Assembly (NCBI GenBank): GCA_965153355.1
Contig: OZ231126.1
Span: 96,100,001 to 96,164,000, forward strand
Origin: Flaccisagitta enflata
Lineage: Eukaryota; Chaetognatha; Sagittoidea; Aphragmophora
Length of the DNA: 64,000 nt
Direction: 5' to 3'
In this document: positions 35,346-47,072 of the stretch, one piece after another
Layout: every line of letters begins with the position of its first letter
How positions within the stretch are numbered: the first letter of the stretch is position 1
Translations under genes and position numbers: made by a program
Notes under the pieces: generated by a model
Seen by the model: only the letters and a program-made list of their open reading frames with translations
Database searches by the model: none
What the model was told of the DNA's origin: nothing

Positions 35346-36186
35346 CTTGTTTGAGGGTGAAGGGGTGATTCCATGAGGGTTTCAGAGTGGGGAATCTAAA
35401 TCTGCAGTCAGCTTAGCCGATTAAGATATGTAGGTCTGCAAGGTTGTAAAGGATTTTCTATTTCTGTGAGAAATACTGATCCAGTTTAAACCCTTTCATA
35501 GGCCATGGGACCGCTACTCTTTTTACTCTCGCTTGCAATCACAATCATGCAAAGTAGTGCCAAAATATAACAAAGATCAAAGGCTATTCTTTACTTTAGT
35601 TGGATTCCTTGACCCAAAACGAATAGAATTGCAAATAGAAACACCCCCAATGCCTTAGTGAGTAGCATTGTTGAAGATAGGACGAAAGAGAAATATGATA
35701 AATGTATTTTTGCAATTTTTGTTATTTTTGGGTTTTTCGCATTTTTTTACTTCACCAATAGTTATGTAATCCAGTGTACCTGATGGCTGATGCACAGAAC
35801 GAAAATTCTTGTTGCTCTTTCAAGTTGATATGTTATAGAACCTGTACCAGCTAGGAGGACTGCAAAAGGACTGGGGTAATTGAGATTAAGACAAGGTGAA
35901 ACTAGCTAATTTTTGCGTCTTTTGCGATTTTTGCGTTTTTCGCCTCCTTAGTAAGCCATCTATTAGAGGGCACCCATTGCACGATTTTCAAAAAAATCAT
36001 AAAACAACAATCATTTTGGTCCTAGAGGATGTCGATAGTTCCAAAGGAATACCTCTTTTGATAACTTTCTGAAGTACCCTTCAGAACCAGCCTTTCTGGG
36101 ATACCCTACTTGATTGCTTCGAATATTTTATCACGCGACAAAAAATAATAATCATCACCACTTATTTCAAAACTGGTTCTTACTAA
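35346..36186. other. AT-rich spacer with A-type relic
   Basis: CCGCTACTCTTTTTACTCTC and CACAATCATGCAAAGTAGTG (35510-35560) resemble an A-type right end. The part near 36000 is inverse to 33800-33880. No gene. Confidence 0.4.
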
Positions 36187-36451
36187 ACAAGCCCGACCGG
36201 ACAACAATGCATCCGGGCCCTATCACTGCGTGTATTGATCATGTGACATATATGGAGAGACAGATGGACGAACATGTTGGTTGGTTGATCATTTGTTTCA
36301 GTATAGGATCTCACCGTCGCCAAAAACAGCCGAGAAACAAGGTTTTTGCACTTGCGTAACAGACATACGGACGGACGGACGGACGGATCGACGGACGAAC
36401 GGATGGATGGACAGACCCTCTTCTAGAGATGCGTTCCTGACGGACGCGTCT
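36187..36451 (+). mobile_element. H-type element H16 (AGATGCGTCC subtype)
   Basis: A|ACAAGCCCGACCGGACAAC, box ATGCATCCGGG, interior CAAGGTTTTTGCACTTGCG, GGAC/GGAT array (36370-36412), CCCTCTTCTAGAGATGCGTT and CCTGACGGACGCGTCT|A. Same subtype as 23687-24040, opposite orientation. Confidence 0.82.
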
Positions 36452-36599
36452 AAAAAACCCAGGTGGAAAATCTTTTTTTTTTCTTTTTCTCGTTCCATTT
36501 CAATCTCGAATCTCTTAATTGTCGCCAGACTTGAATGGTCCTCATCAATCTGTTTCTTTCATTAAAACAGTTCTCTCATTTGCTTCTTCCTTACCTTGT

Positions 36600-36672
36600 T
36601 TTTTTCTTTCTTTCTTTCTTTTTTTATTTCTTTCTTTCTTTCTTTCTTTCTTTCTTTGTTTCTTTCTTTCTT
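36600..36672. repeat. (TTTC)n array
   Basis: Short imperfect TTTC array abutting an A-type element on its left side. Confidence 0.9.
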
Positions 36673-36675
36673 TTC

Positions 36676-37297
36676 TGGGCAGCGGCCCCGGAGGGGCCCA
36701 TGACCTATGATTCCACATAGGGCAATTTTCTGCGGTTTCCGTCCGTCTGTCCGTCCCCCCCCCTCCGTAGCCTCAAATCAGGCCTCTCAGATCCCAAATC
36801 AGGCCACTCAGACCCCAAATCATGCCTGTCAGGCCCTAAATCAGGCCTCTCAGACCCCAAATCAGGCTTCTCAGACCCCAAGACAGGCCTCTCAGACCCC
36901 AAATCAGACCTCTCAGACCCCAAATCAGACCTCTCAGACCCCAAATTAAGCCTCTCAGACCCCAAATCAGACCTCTCAGAGACCAAATCAGGCCTCTCAG
37001 ACCCCAAATCAGACCTCTCAGACCCCAAATCAGACCTCTCAGACACCAAATCAGGCGTCTCAGACCCCAGATCAGACCTCTCATATCCTCAATCAGGCCT
37101 GTCAGACCCCAAACCAGGCCTTTCAGACCCCAAATTAGACCCCTCAGACTTCAAATCAGGCCTATCAGACCCCAAATCAAGCATCTCAGACCCCAAAACC
37201 AGCTTCTCAAACCGCTGCCCCTCTGATCATCTCATTCCCACATTCACTAACTTAAGGGCATCGGGTACCGCTGACCATGTAAGGCTTCTGCGACTAT
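36676..37297 (+). mobile_element. A-type element with 21-bp satellite interior (A6)
   Basis: TGGGCAGCGGCCCCGGAGGG on the left; GTACCGCTGACCATGTAAGG and TGCGACTAT|T on the right. The interior (36772-37205) is about 20 units of AGGCCTCTCAGACCCCAAAT plus C. Arm symmetry is largely lost; AACCGCTGCCCCTC marks the second arm. Open frames here (LIWGLRG, SDLGSERP repeats) are translations of the 21-mer, a multiple of three. TTTC arrays lie on both sides. Confidence 0.82.
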
Positions 37298-38290
<993 letters not shown>

Positions 38291-38439
38291 TTTTTACTAT
38301 CTATCCATCTTTCTTTTTTTATCGTTTTCTTTCACATTGTTTCCATTTCTCTTTTCTTTATCTCAGTCTCCAGCTATACTCTGACAAATTCCTTATCTTG
38401 TTCGGTTTCTTCATCACCTTGAACGCCAACAGCAGCTGC

Positions 38440-38475
38440 CACAACAACAACGACAACAACAACGACAACAACGAC

Positions 38476-38568
<93 letters not shown>

Positions 38569-38590
38569 AACAACAACAACAGCAGCAGCT
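38440..38590. repeat. (CAA)n array
   Basis: CAA with CGA interruptions, then pure CAA, then CAG. Confidence 0.96.
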
Positions 38591-38666
38591 GCCGTCTTCT
38601 TTCACAAAATTCTTCATTGCAATTTGGACAAATGCGCTTCAATTTTTTTCCTCTTTGGCGCTTCTC

Positions 38667-38867
38667 AGTTGCAATGCTACGCGACTGTATCTAGCTCCTC
38701 AAGTCACTTTTTTCTGTCGGTCGGTTCGTCCATCAATTAGTCCGTCATATAAGTTGTACTCCAGAATTACTACAAGACTGATTAAAATTTCTCTTGCCCA
38801 TTTTTCTTAGCCTTAGAAATTTTATATGAAAAGTTAGACGCACGCAACGTTGTCCTTACAGACTTGT
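38667..38867 (-). mobile_element. H-type element H17 (long-spacer subtype)
   Basis: AGTTGCAATGCTACGCGACT, GTATCTAGCTCC, GTCGGTCGGTTCG array; far end GCACGCAACG box and GACTTGT. The hairpin arm AGTTGC corresponds to the box GCAAC, and the same layout occurs at 7758-8005 with C/G at that position. Confidence 0.6.
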
Positions 38868-39020
38868 ATCTCCTCTTCTTCCTTTTAGAATTAACTTTTA
38901 CTCTTCTTTTCTGAGTAATTTTTCTTTGGCAGCGCTTTTTTGTCTCTTTTTGTTCTTAATGTGATCGCCTATGATAGTATGGGTTATCACCTGCTTTCAA
39001 TCAATTAACTGCGTTATATA

Positions 39021-39026
<6 letters not shown>

Positions 39027-39090
<64 letters not shown>
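39027..39090. repeat. (GA)n microsatellite
   Basis: Pure GA. Confidence 0.97.
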
Positions 39091-39091
<1 letters not shown>

Positions 39092-39179
39092 ACTAAAAAA
39101 AGCTTATCCATGAGACTAAAGCTGGCAAAGGCTATTTTAGTTTTATTGTTGAAAACTGACCCTCACGCGAGGAAACAAA

Positions 39180-39328
39180 ACAAGGCCGGATACACGGCAA
39201 TCCAGTCGCGGATGGTTGGGCAGGAGCAGTAATGCAAAAACCGCTCCAAATTCAAGAATTTGACTGACCGACCGACCGACCGACGGACCGACCAACACGG
39301 CCAGGTGTTGAGTCGCGTGTCTGCGACT
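39180..39328 (+). mobile_element. H-type element H18
   Basis: A|ACAAGGCCGGATACACGG, box CAGTCGCGGATGG, TGGGCAGGAGCAGTAATGC, CCGACCGACC array, AGGTGTTG, hairpin AGTCGCGTGTCTGCGACT|A. Related in the interior (GCAAAAACCGCTC, GAATTTG) to the copies at 54557 and 60993. Confidence 0.87.
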
Positions 39329-39364
39329 AATAAGGAACATGAATAAATAAAAGTGTCAAGTGAT

Positions 39365-39732
<368 letters not shown>

Positions 39733-39927
39733 CTCTCTTTCCTGTTTCTTCCTCTTTTTATTCTTTGTTTCCAAAAAAACTTGGGGTCACTCTTTATAGA
39801 AAGCATATGTTAGACTTAATTTACAATCTATACAATTACCAAGACAATTTTTTGAATGAATCATTCCTAAAGGTGAAGGTATAAAAAAAAGTTGGTAAAA
39901 ATTCACAGACTCAAACACACAAATGTA

Positions 39928-39928
<1 letters not shown>

Positions 39929-40012
<84 letters not shown>
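39929..40012. repeat. (CA)n microsatellite
   Basis: Pure CA, about 83 bp. Confidence 0.97.
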
Positions 40013-40024
<12 letters not shown>

Positions 40025-40137
40025 GCCCATGAGAATAAGTTTTCTTCTCATATGTACAGTACATGTTAACGCTACAAGTGGCTTTTTTCATCCATTGGTC
40101 TGTTCATCCACTTTTCATGATTAAGTACAGTGGGGTT

Positions 40138-40729
40138 CGTGGAATAACAGCCTAAACTGGAGGAAGGTATTTAAGTGTCTTAATTTCATTTGACAAACTT
40201 GATATTTGAAATATAAGTTGTTCACTTGATGCTTTTGTCCCTGAGTTTTTCGGTTGCTATGGAAACCAAAATTATTTTTTCAAACATTTATAACCACTAA
40301 AATATCAATATTCTGAGAAATATTGTCAGGGAACATTGCTCAAAATTAAATTTGCCACAACTTTCCCACAGTATGTTCTGTAAGAATATTGCTCGTTTGG
40401 CCGTTGCTAGGGGGCATCACACCTAGCAACCGCTAAATGATGCTCCCTAGCAATGGCTAAACGAGCAATATTCTTACAGGACATACTGTGGGAAAGTTGT
40501 AGTAAATTTAATTCTGAGCAATGTTCCCTGATAAAATTTGTCAAAATATCAATATTTCAAGTGTTATAAATGTTCAAAAAAATAATTTTGGTTTCCATAG
40601 CAACCAAAAAACTCAGGGACAAAAGCATCAAGTGAACAACTTATATTCCAAATATCAAGTTTGTCAAATGAAATTATGACACTTAAATACCTTCCTCCAG
40701 TTTAGGCTGTTATTCCACAAACCCCACTG
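40138..40729. mobile_element. 592-bp mariner-like palindromic MITE
   Basis: Arms of about 285 bp, almost perfectly complementary, starting CAGTGGGGTTCGTGGAATAA and CAGTGGGGTTTGTGGAATAA. The loop lies around the CTAGCAACCGCTAAATGATG region at 40425-40445. TA flanks (40136-40137, 40730-40731). CAGTG plus TA is a Tc1/mariner signature. A transcript through it would fold into a long dsRNA hairpin. Confidence 0.85.
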
Positions 40730-40731
40730 TA

Positions 40732-41213
40732 ACTAAAGATGGCCCATGGTTAGAGGTACCCGATGCTCTGTTTGGGGTGATCCAGTGAAAAAGTGGAGTG
40801 AGAGCAGAGCCCATATCCTGAAGAACACAGGGGGAATTTCCAGATGATCTGAGGGGGCATATCTCAGGCCTTAGAATTAGATGACTGATGTAGGCCACTG
40901 AAGGCGTATTTGAAGGCTGGAGGGCAGAATTAAGGCTTGGAGAGCAGATTTGAGAATTTGAGAGCAAATTTAAGTCACGGAGGGCTGGTTTGATGCTTGG
41001 AGGGCTAAGTGAAGGTCTGGAGGGCTAAATTGAGGGCTGGGAGGACAAATTTGAGGCCTTGATGGTCATTGGGGGAGGGGGGATGGAAGGACACAAGGAT
41101 GGAAGGAAGGACAGACAGATGGACGGAAGGATGGATAGATGGAAGTACAGACTGACATCTGGAAATCCCCCCCTGTGTTCTACAGGAGATTGGCCTTTTG
41201 GGGCCGCTGCCCA
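40732..41213 (-). mobile_element. A-type foldback element (A9)
   Basis: Inverse right end GGTACCCGATGCTCTG, GTGATCCAGTGAAAAAGTGG; first arm AACACAGGGGGAATTTCCAG; about eight 20-mers (GGCTTGGAGGGC). The second arm is CATCTGGAAATCC and GGGGCCGCTGCCCA|A. It immediately follows the palindromic MITE at 40138-40729. Confidence 0.82.
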
Positions 41214-41221
41214 AAAAGGTG

Positions 41222-41580
41222 GAACTAGTGATGCAGGGTCACAATATTGTTGTGGATGGGCATCCAACCTCCAGCTTAGGGGCTTTTGACTCAATATGCT
41301 TGATCCTTTATGTTTGCTAGCTATTGGCAGCATGTGATGGTAGAAAACATCCCCTATAGAATTTAAGACCCATTAGATAATGCAAAATGGTAATTTGGCT
41401 CTTTTTCCTTCCTATATGTTATTATGGAGAAGGAGGCAGATGGTGGCCCAGATTGAATAAATGTATTTAGTCAAGTTTGAAGAATAGATTTAAGATAAGG
41501 TGGTTGTGGTTTATGGGGGTTGGATGCCCCTGCCCACCCATCTGCAACAATATTTTGACCCTATGTCACTTGTTTCTTGT
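41222..41580. repeat. two H-type ends in inverted orientation
   Basis: AGTGATGCAGGGTCACAATA with TTGTTGTGGATGGGCATCCAACC (41228-41275) faces its inverse GGTTGGATGCCCCTGCCCACC, CAACAATATTTTGACCCTAT, GTCACTTGT (41518-41575). About 240 bp of non-repetitive AT-rich DNA lies between them. This could be a pair of truncated elements or a composite foldback. Confidence 0.6.
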
Positions 41581-41657
41581 GCTATGGTTTTAAATACTTC
41601 TAATACTTATAGAGAAAATAAATACCAGATTTATGAATGGTTGCACTTCAAAATAGC

Positions 41658-42425
41658 AGCCCAAAGGCAGTAAGTGGTCAGCGGTATCCGTGCCCTGCTT
41701 GAGGAGTGTGTGTTGAGGGGGAGCAGGCCAGCGGTCCCAAAGGGGACAAAGTCCTGTACAGGGTGAACACACTCAAATGCAAAAAAGTATTAAGCTATTA
41801 TGGCTAGATACATCATTTTCATAATTTGGAATTTTTTTCTCTTAAAGTACTGTATCTGACATTTTTTGTATCAAAATTTCATTGGTCTGAGCTGAATAGT
41901 TAGTCCACAACATTAAATTGAAGTAAAAGAGGCATTTCATTTTCAGCATGAATTCTTCTTTTCAAATCAGGGAAGTTTTTCTTTAAGTTTTTCTTTTTTG
42001 AAGATGGCTTGAACCAAAGTGGTCTTTAAGGGAAGATCATTTGACTTTTAATTATTTGAGAGCAATCTGGCAACTGTTGCTCAAGCCATCTTTAAATGAG
42101 AACATATGGAAGAAAACTTCCTTGATTGAAAAAGAAGAATTTGAGCTGAAAATAACCTTTTCCTTAAGTGCCTCTTTTACTTCAATTTGATGTTGTGGAC
42201 AAACTATTGAACTCAGACCTATGAAATTTTGATACAAAAAATGTCAAACATAGTACTTTAAAGGTAAATCAATTCCAGGTCATAAAAATAATGCATCTAG
42301 GAGTAAAAGCTTAATACTTTTTTACATTTGACAATGTTCACACTGTAGAACACAGGAGGAATCTGTCTGTCCATCCGTCCGTTCATCCATCTGTTTGTCC
42401 CCCCCCCCCCCCCGCCCCATCCTCA
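41658..42425 (-). mobile_element. A-type element (A10) split by a mariner-like MITE
   Basis: CAGTAAGTGGTCAGCGGTAT, CCAGCGGTCCCAAAGGGGAC, AAAGTCCTG then, after the insertion, TAGAACACAGGAGGAATCTG, GTCCATCCGTCC and a poly-C run. The distal part is replaced by an H-type tail (42430-42555). Confidence 0.75.
41759..42345. mobile_element. 587-bp mariner-like MITE with confirmed TA duplication
   Basis: Ends CAGGGTGAACACACTCAAAT and CAGTGTGAACATTGTCAAAT in inverted orientation, each followed by G/T-AAAAAAGTATTAAGCT. Arms of about 290 bp. Flanking TA at 41757-41758 and 42346-42347. Removing the element plus one TA restores GTCCTGTAGAACACAGG, the conserved A-type arm. So TA is a real target duplication here and not just a palindromic end. 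Confidence 0.92.
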
Positions 42426-42429
42426 GGGC

Positions 42430-42557
42430 TACACTCATTTTCCCACTTTTTGACTTTTGCTGACAGACAGACAGACGGTCCAATGGACGGACCAATGGGC
42501 TGAAGGATGGACGAAGCCTCTTATAGAGTCTTTAGATTTGTTTGTCCACAACTATAA
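42430..42557 (+). mobile_element. H-type element, right part (H20)
   Basis: CTCATTTTCCCACTTTTTGAC, GACAGACAGACGG and GGACGGACCAATGG, GCCTCTTATAGAGTC, then a decayed hairpin ending CACAACT|A. The left part is missing; it is fused to A10. Confidence 0.6.
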
Positions 42558-42589
42558 AGAAGAAGAAGCAAAAGATAAAGAAAAAAAAA

Positions 42590-42741
42590 TAAAGAGGAAG
42601 AAGAAGAAGAAGAAGAGAAGAAGAAAGAAGAAAGAAGAAGAAGAAGAAGAAGAAGAAGAGAAGAAGAAGAAAAGAAAAAAAAAAGAAAGAAGAAAAGAAA
42701 AAAAGAAAAAAAAAGGAAAAAGAAGAAGGTGAAAAAGAGAG

Positions 42742-42813
<72 letters not shown>

Positions 42814-42833
42814 AGAAAAAGAGAGAGAGAAAA
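42590..42833. repeat. (GAA)n / (GA)n compound purine array
   Basis: GAA-rich and A-rich mosaic passing into pure GA and GAAA. Confidence 0.93.
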
Positions 42834-43300
42834 AAATGTGAGAGAGGTTTCACAGGTTCTGGAGTAAGAACAACACGCGCTATCTGGCTCCATATTCCCT
42901 CCCAAATTGTGCTGTTGTTTTTAAAGCCAGATCTGGCTCATCACTATGAAGGGGAATGGTTATTAGGGCCAGAACTCGCACCAAAATATGGCCCCAAATC
43001 GCGCCACGGTTTTGAGGCATGACATATCTCATGCAACTACCTGGCGGGCGTTGGACAAATAACGTAAAACTAAATGTAACAGTTTTTAGAAAGCTGCACA
43101 GTGGATTGAAGTGTAGCTTAACTCATTTACCTGCACGCTTGATTTTTCTTTTTTGAATCATTTCTGTTTGAGATTCTGTAAGAAATAGTGAATGAACCAT
43201 GAAACAATCACTAGTTTCTGTTCCTTAAACTCTGTCCATCAAGATATTATAGCTTGTGGAAAAAAAAGTTTCTTTCACGGTCTATTCAAATATTTCCACA
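42834..43300. other. spacer with K repeat copy 2
   Basis: CACCAAAATATGGCCCCAAAT and CCAGATCTGGCTCATCAC show relation to 39365-39585. No gene is recognised. Confidence 0.4.
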
Positions 43301-43302
43301 TC

Positions 43303-43729
43303 AAGATGACCTATGCTTTCACACAGGGCAAATTTCTCCTCCTTCTCCTCCTCCTTTGTACCCCCCCCGCTTTCACCCTCAAGACCCAAATCCCAGCCTC
43401 AAGGCCCAAATCCCAGCCTCAAGGCCCAAATCCCAGCCTCAAGGCCCAAATCCCAGCCTCAAGGCCCAAATCCCAGCCTTGAGGCTCGAATTCCAACCTT
43501 GAGGCTCAAATCCCAGTCTCGAGGCTCAAATCTCAGCCAAGAGGCTCAAATCACTGCCTCTAAGCTCAAATCCCAGCTTCAAGGCCCCGATTCCAGCCTC
43601 CAGGCTCAAATAAAAACAGCATAGGTCATCGGCTCCTTCGGGGCCGCTGCCCCTCTCACCATCTCACACCCTCATACACTCACTTAGGGGCAACGGGTAC
43701 CGCTGACCATCTAACGCTTTTGCGACTAT
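43303..43729 (+). mobile_element. A-type element with 20-bp satellite interior (A7)
   Basis: GATGACCTATGCTTTCACAC faces GCATAGGTCATCGG; TCCTTCGGGGCCGCTGCCCC, GCAACGGGTACCGCTGACC and TTTTGCGACTAT|T close it. The interior (43379-43615) has five exact AAGGCCCAAATCCCAGCCTC units, then about seven diverged ones. The first GGGCAGCGGCCC arm is missing. Confidence 0.78.
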
Positions 43730-44290
43730 TCTTTCTTCGTCGTCGCGGCGTCTTTTTACTACACGCGCGAGCGATAATACGCTCGTTATCCTACGCACAA
43801 AATAAAGACGCGCATCCCTACGGTGAATGCGCAGCATCCCTACAGCGCATGCGCAGCACGTGGTTCGAGTGTCTCTGCGTCTCGCCTGGCGGGAGATCTT
43901 TAAAGGAGAACTGGAAACGGAAAGGAAGATCAAAGGGAGGGGGGGGGTGGAGAGGGCGATGAGCTTGGGGCCAATGGTGTACCTGGCGTGACGAGGGAAA
44001 GTTGATGATATATCGAGGTAGTTTCTATATTGAGTGAATCATAATGGTGTAAACGAAAACTGAAGTGAAGCTCAAGGGGGATAAAAAAGATCAAGAGAAA
44101 AGGGAGGTTATGGAGAATATAAAGATTGGAGAAATGTGATTTAAGACAAGGAAACAGGAAAATATAAGCATACCTTTAAGACCAGCAGAAAGCCAAGATG
44201 AGAGGCTCCATGGTTCTTCTGTAAGAACGATTTTCTCTGTTCTTGTCTCGGGTCTTCTTTCACTATGTAACTGTCGGTCTATACCTACAT
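43730..44290. other. spacer
   Basis: Repeated GCATCCCTAC-GTGAATGCGCAGC/GCGCATGCGCAGC (43810-43860). The rest is unremarkable and no gene is supported. Confidence 0.4.
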
Positions 44291-45000
<710 letters not shown>

Positions 45001-45443
45001 ACAAGTGACGCGGGGTCACATTATAGTTGCGGACGGGTGGGCAGGGGCATCCAACCCCCATCCATACCCCATGCCCCCCACTGCCCCACTCATACAAAAA
45101 AAACCATCTAAAACGCTCATTTTCGCACTTTTCGACTTGTGTCCACGGACGGACCCACGGATAAGGCCTTGCGCATGGCGTTTTTTTTCCACGGTTTCGG
45201 TTCGGGTTCGGAATACCTTAAAACCTTTCCTCGGGTTTATGATGGGTTTACATCGGTTTTCTAAGTAAATATAGTGATAAAAAGATGTCTTGCTATTTGC
45301 CAAAAAGAAACAATATGAGAGAAAAAGAATGAGAGAAAGAAAAGAAAGAAAAGAAAAAAAAGTAAAAAAAGTAAAAAAAGGAAAGAAAAAGAAAGAAAGG
45401 AAGAGAAAGAGAAAGAGAGGAAGAGAAAAAGAAAGAGAGAGAG

Positions 45444-45496
<53 letters not shown>

Positions 45497-45812
45497 GAGA
45501 CAGAGACAGAGACACACACACACACACACACACTACCACACACACTACCACACACACACACGTAATATTATCTAAAGACAAAATACAAATATGAATTAAT
45601 GAGTGAAAAATTAAAAAGATAGTATAGAAGCAAAATTTAAAAAAAACAAAGTCGGTTTTGAAGGCAAAACCGAATTTCGGGTTTGGCCTCAAAACCGAGC
45701 CTCGGCCTTCTCACGGTCAAACCCGCAAGGCCTTACCCACGGACCAACGGACCAACGGACGGACGGACAGACGGACGGACAAAGCCTCTTTTGGAGTTGC
45801 GTGTCCGCAACT
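45001..45812 (+). mobile_element. H-type element H21 with nested hAT-like insertion
   Basis: A|ACAAGTGACGCGGGGTCAC, box AGTTGCGGACGGGTGGGCAG, C-rich middle, TTTTCGCACTTTTCGACTTG, then after the insertion the GGACGGAC array. It closes GCCTCTTTTGGAGTTGCGTG and TCCGCAACT|A. The box AGTTGCGGAC is the exact complement of the hairpin's second arm GTCCGCAACT. Confidence 0.88.
45162..45735. mobile_element. hAT-like MITE, 574 bp, 8-bp TSD, carrying a GA/CA array
   Basis: Inverted ends TAAGGCCTTGCGC / TAAGGCCTTGCGG flanked by CCCACGGA on both sides (45154-45161, 45736-45743). The subterminal parts are also inverse (GTTTCGGTTCGGG / GAAACCGA-like, GGGTTTGACC). A GA/CA compound microsatellite (about 45400-45560) occupies the interior. 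No transposase. Confidence 0.85.
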
Positions 45813-46031
45813 AAAAAAGATATGTATTGTATGTGCTTTACTTTCCGCGATCTATAAAGTTATCTTTTCCAGTGTATACTGCATTATGCAAATCAGTGAA
45901 ATCTCACATTCCTTCTACTCCTACTTTTGTCAACACCTGCCCTTTGGCTTTACAGCGCCCATGTTCCACAACGCTTCATTTGATATTACAATGTTTCATC
46001 TTTTTTGTCTTCCACTTTTGCGCCTCACTTT
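45813..46031. other. spacer
   Basis: No recognised feature. Confidence 0.35.
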
Positions 46032-46747
46032 TGGGCAGCGGCCCCGAAGGGGACGAAGTTCTGTAGAACACAGGGGGACTTGCGTTAGTCATTCTGCTTG
46101 TCCATTCGTCCCCCCATCAGCCCTCTCAAGCCTGAAATATGCTGTCTTAGGCCTGAAATTCGCCCTCTCAGACCTGAAATCTGCCCTCTGAGGCCGGAAA
46201 TCCGCCCTCTGAGGCTTGATCTTTGCCATCCCAGGCCTGAAATCTGCCCACTCAGGCCTGAAATCTGCTCTCTCCAGCCTGAAATCTGCTCTCACAGGCC
46301 TGAAATCTGCTGTCTCAGGCCTGAAATCTGCCCTCTTGAGGCCTGATCTTTTCCATATCCAGCCTGAACCTGCCCTCTTTTTGGCCTGATATCTACCCCT
46401 TAGACCTAAAATCTGCCATCACAGGGCGGAAATCTGCTTTCTTAGGCCTGGGGCCCTCTTACCTCAGTCTAATCCCTTAGACCATCTGAGCCTCAAATCG
46501 GCCCTCTCAGGACTCAATTCTGGCTTCAAAGATATCAATTCAGCCCTCTTGCTCCTGAAATCAACCAATCTACCTTCACAGGCTTCAAATTAGCTGGATG
46601 GTGCGGTATGACGAACAGAAGTCCCCCTGTGTTCTACAGGACTTTGTCCCCTGTGGGGCCGCTGCCCTGCTTCCCTCACTCAAATTCACAATATGCAAAG
46701 TAGGGTAACGGGTATCGCTGACCACATATTGCCCTTGGGCGACTGGT
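46032..46747 (+). mobile_element. A-type foldback element (A8), longest copy
   Basis: T|TGGGCAGCGGCCCC, GAAGGGGACGAAGTTCTG on the left; GTCCCCCTGTGTTCTACAGG, GTGGGGCCGCTGCCCTGC, GTAACGGGTATCGCTGACC and TTGGGCGACTGGT|T on the right. About 18 units of TGCCCTCTCAGGCCTGAAAT type (46110-46600) are all in one orientation, unlike A3 and A5. Confidence 0.88.
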
Positions 46748-46802
46748 TTAGCTTTGTCGCCTCCATGATCACGATTGTCTCCATAAGATGTTTCTCCATA
46801 TC

Positions 46803-47072
46803 GAGCGTATTTCTAGTTAAGACGAAAAACGCGATAGTTCTCATTGGACGCGTTTACAGCGTGAATATATACTCAAGAATTTCAACTGTCCCATGAGGGA
46901 GTGAGTCAAGAGAGTGAGGGAGTCCGTGAATGATGCGAGCGAGCAAAGCGAGCGTAGCAAAGCAGAGCACTGTGGAGCGAGTGAGCGGAGTGAGCGGTGC
47001 AAGTAAACAAACATAGCGAGCGACCGAGTGGTCAGTTAAAAACGCAGTTGTCTCTGGCTAGAAACGCGCCCA
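46803..47072. repeat. J dispersed repeat copy 2 (GAGTGAGC-rich)
   Basis: CGTATTTCTAGTTAAGACGA, GGACGCGTTTACAGCGTGAA, ATTTCAACTGTCCCATGAGG, GAGTGAG/GCGAGCGAGC units, then AAAAACGCAGTTGTCTCTGG and GAAACGCGCC. The outer sequences are imperfectly inverse (GCGTATTTCTAG against CTAGAAACGCGC). Confidence 0.6.

Noticed and set aside
36705-37084. 114- and 82-codon repetitive proteins (SDLGSERP / LIWGLRG)
   Set aside because: The 21-bp A-type monomer is a multiple of three and lacks stops; it is part of a mobile element found in many non-coding variants.
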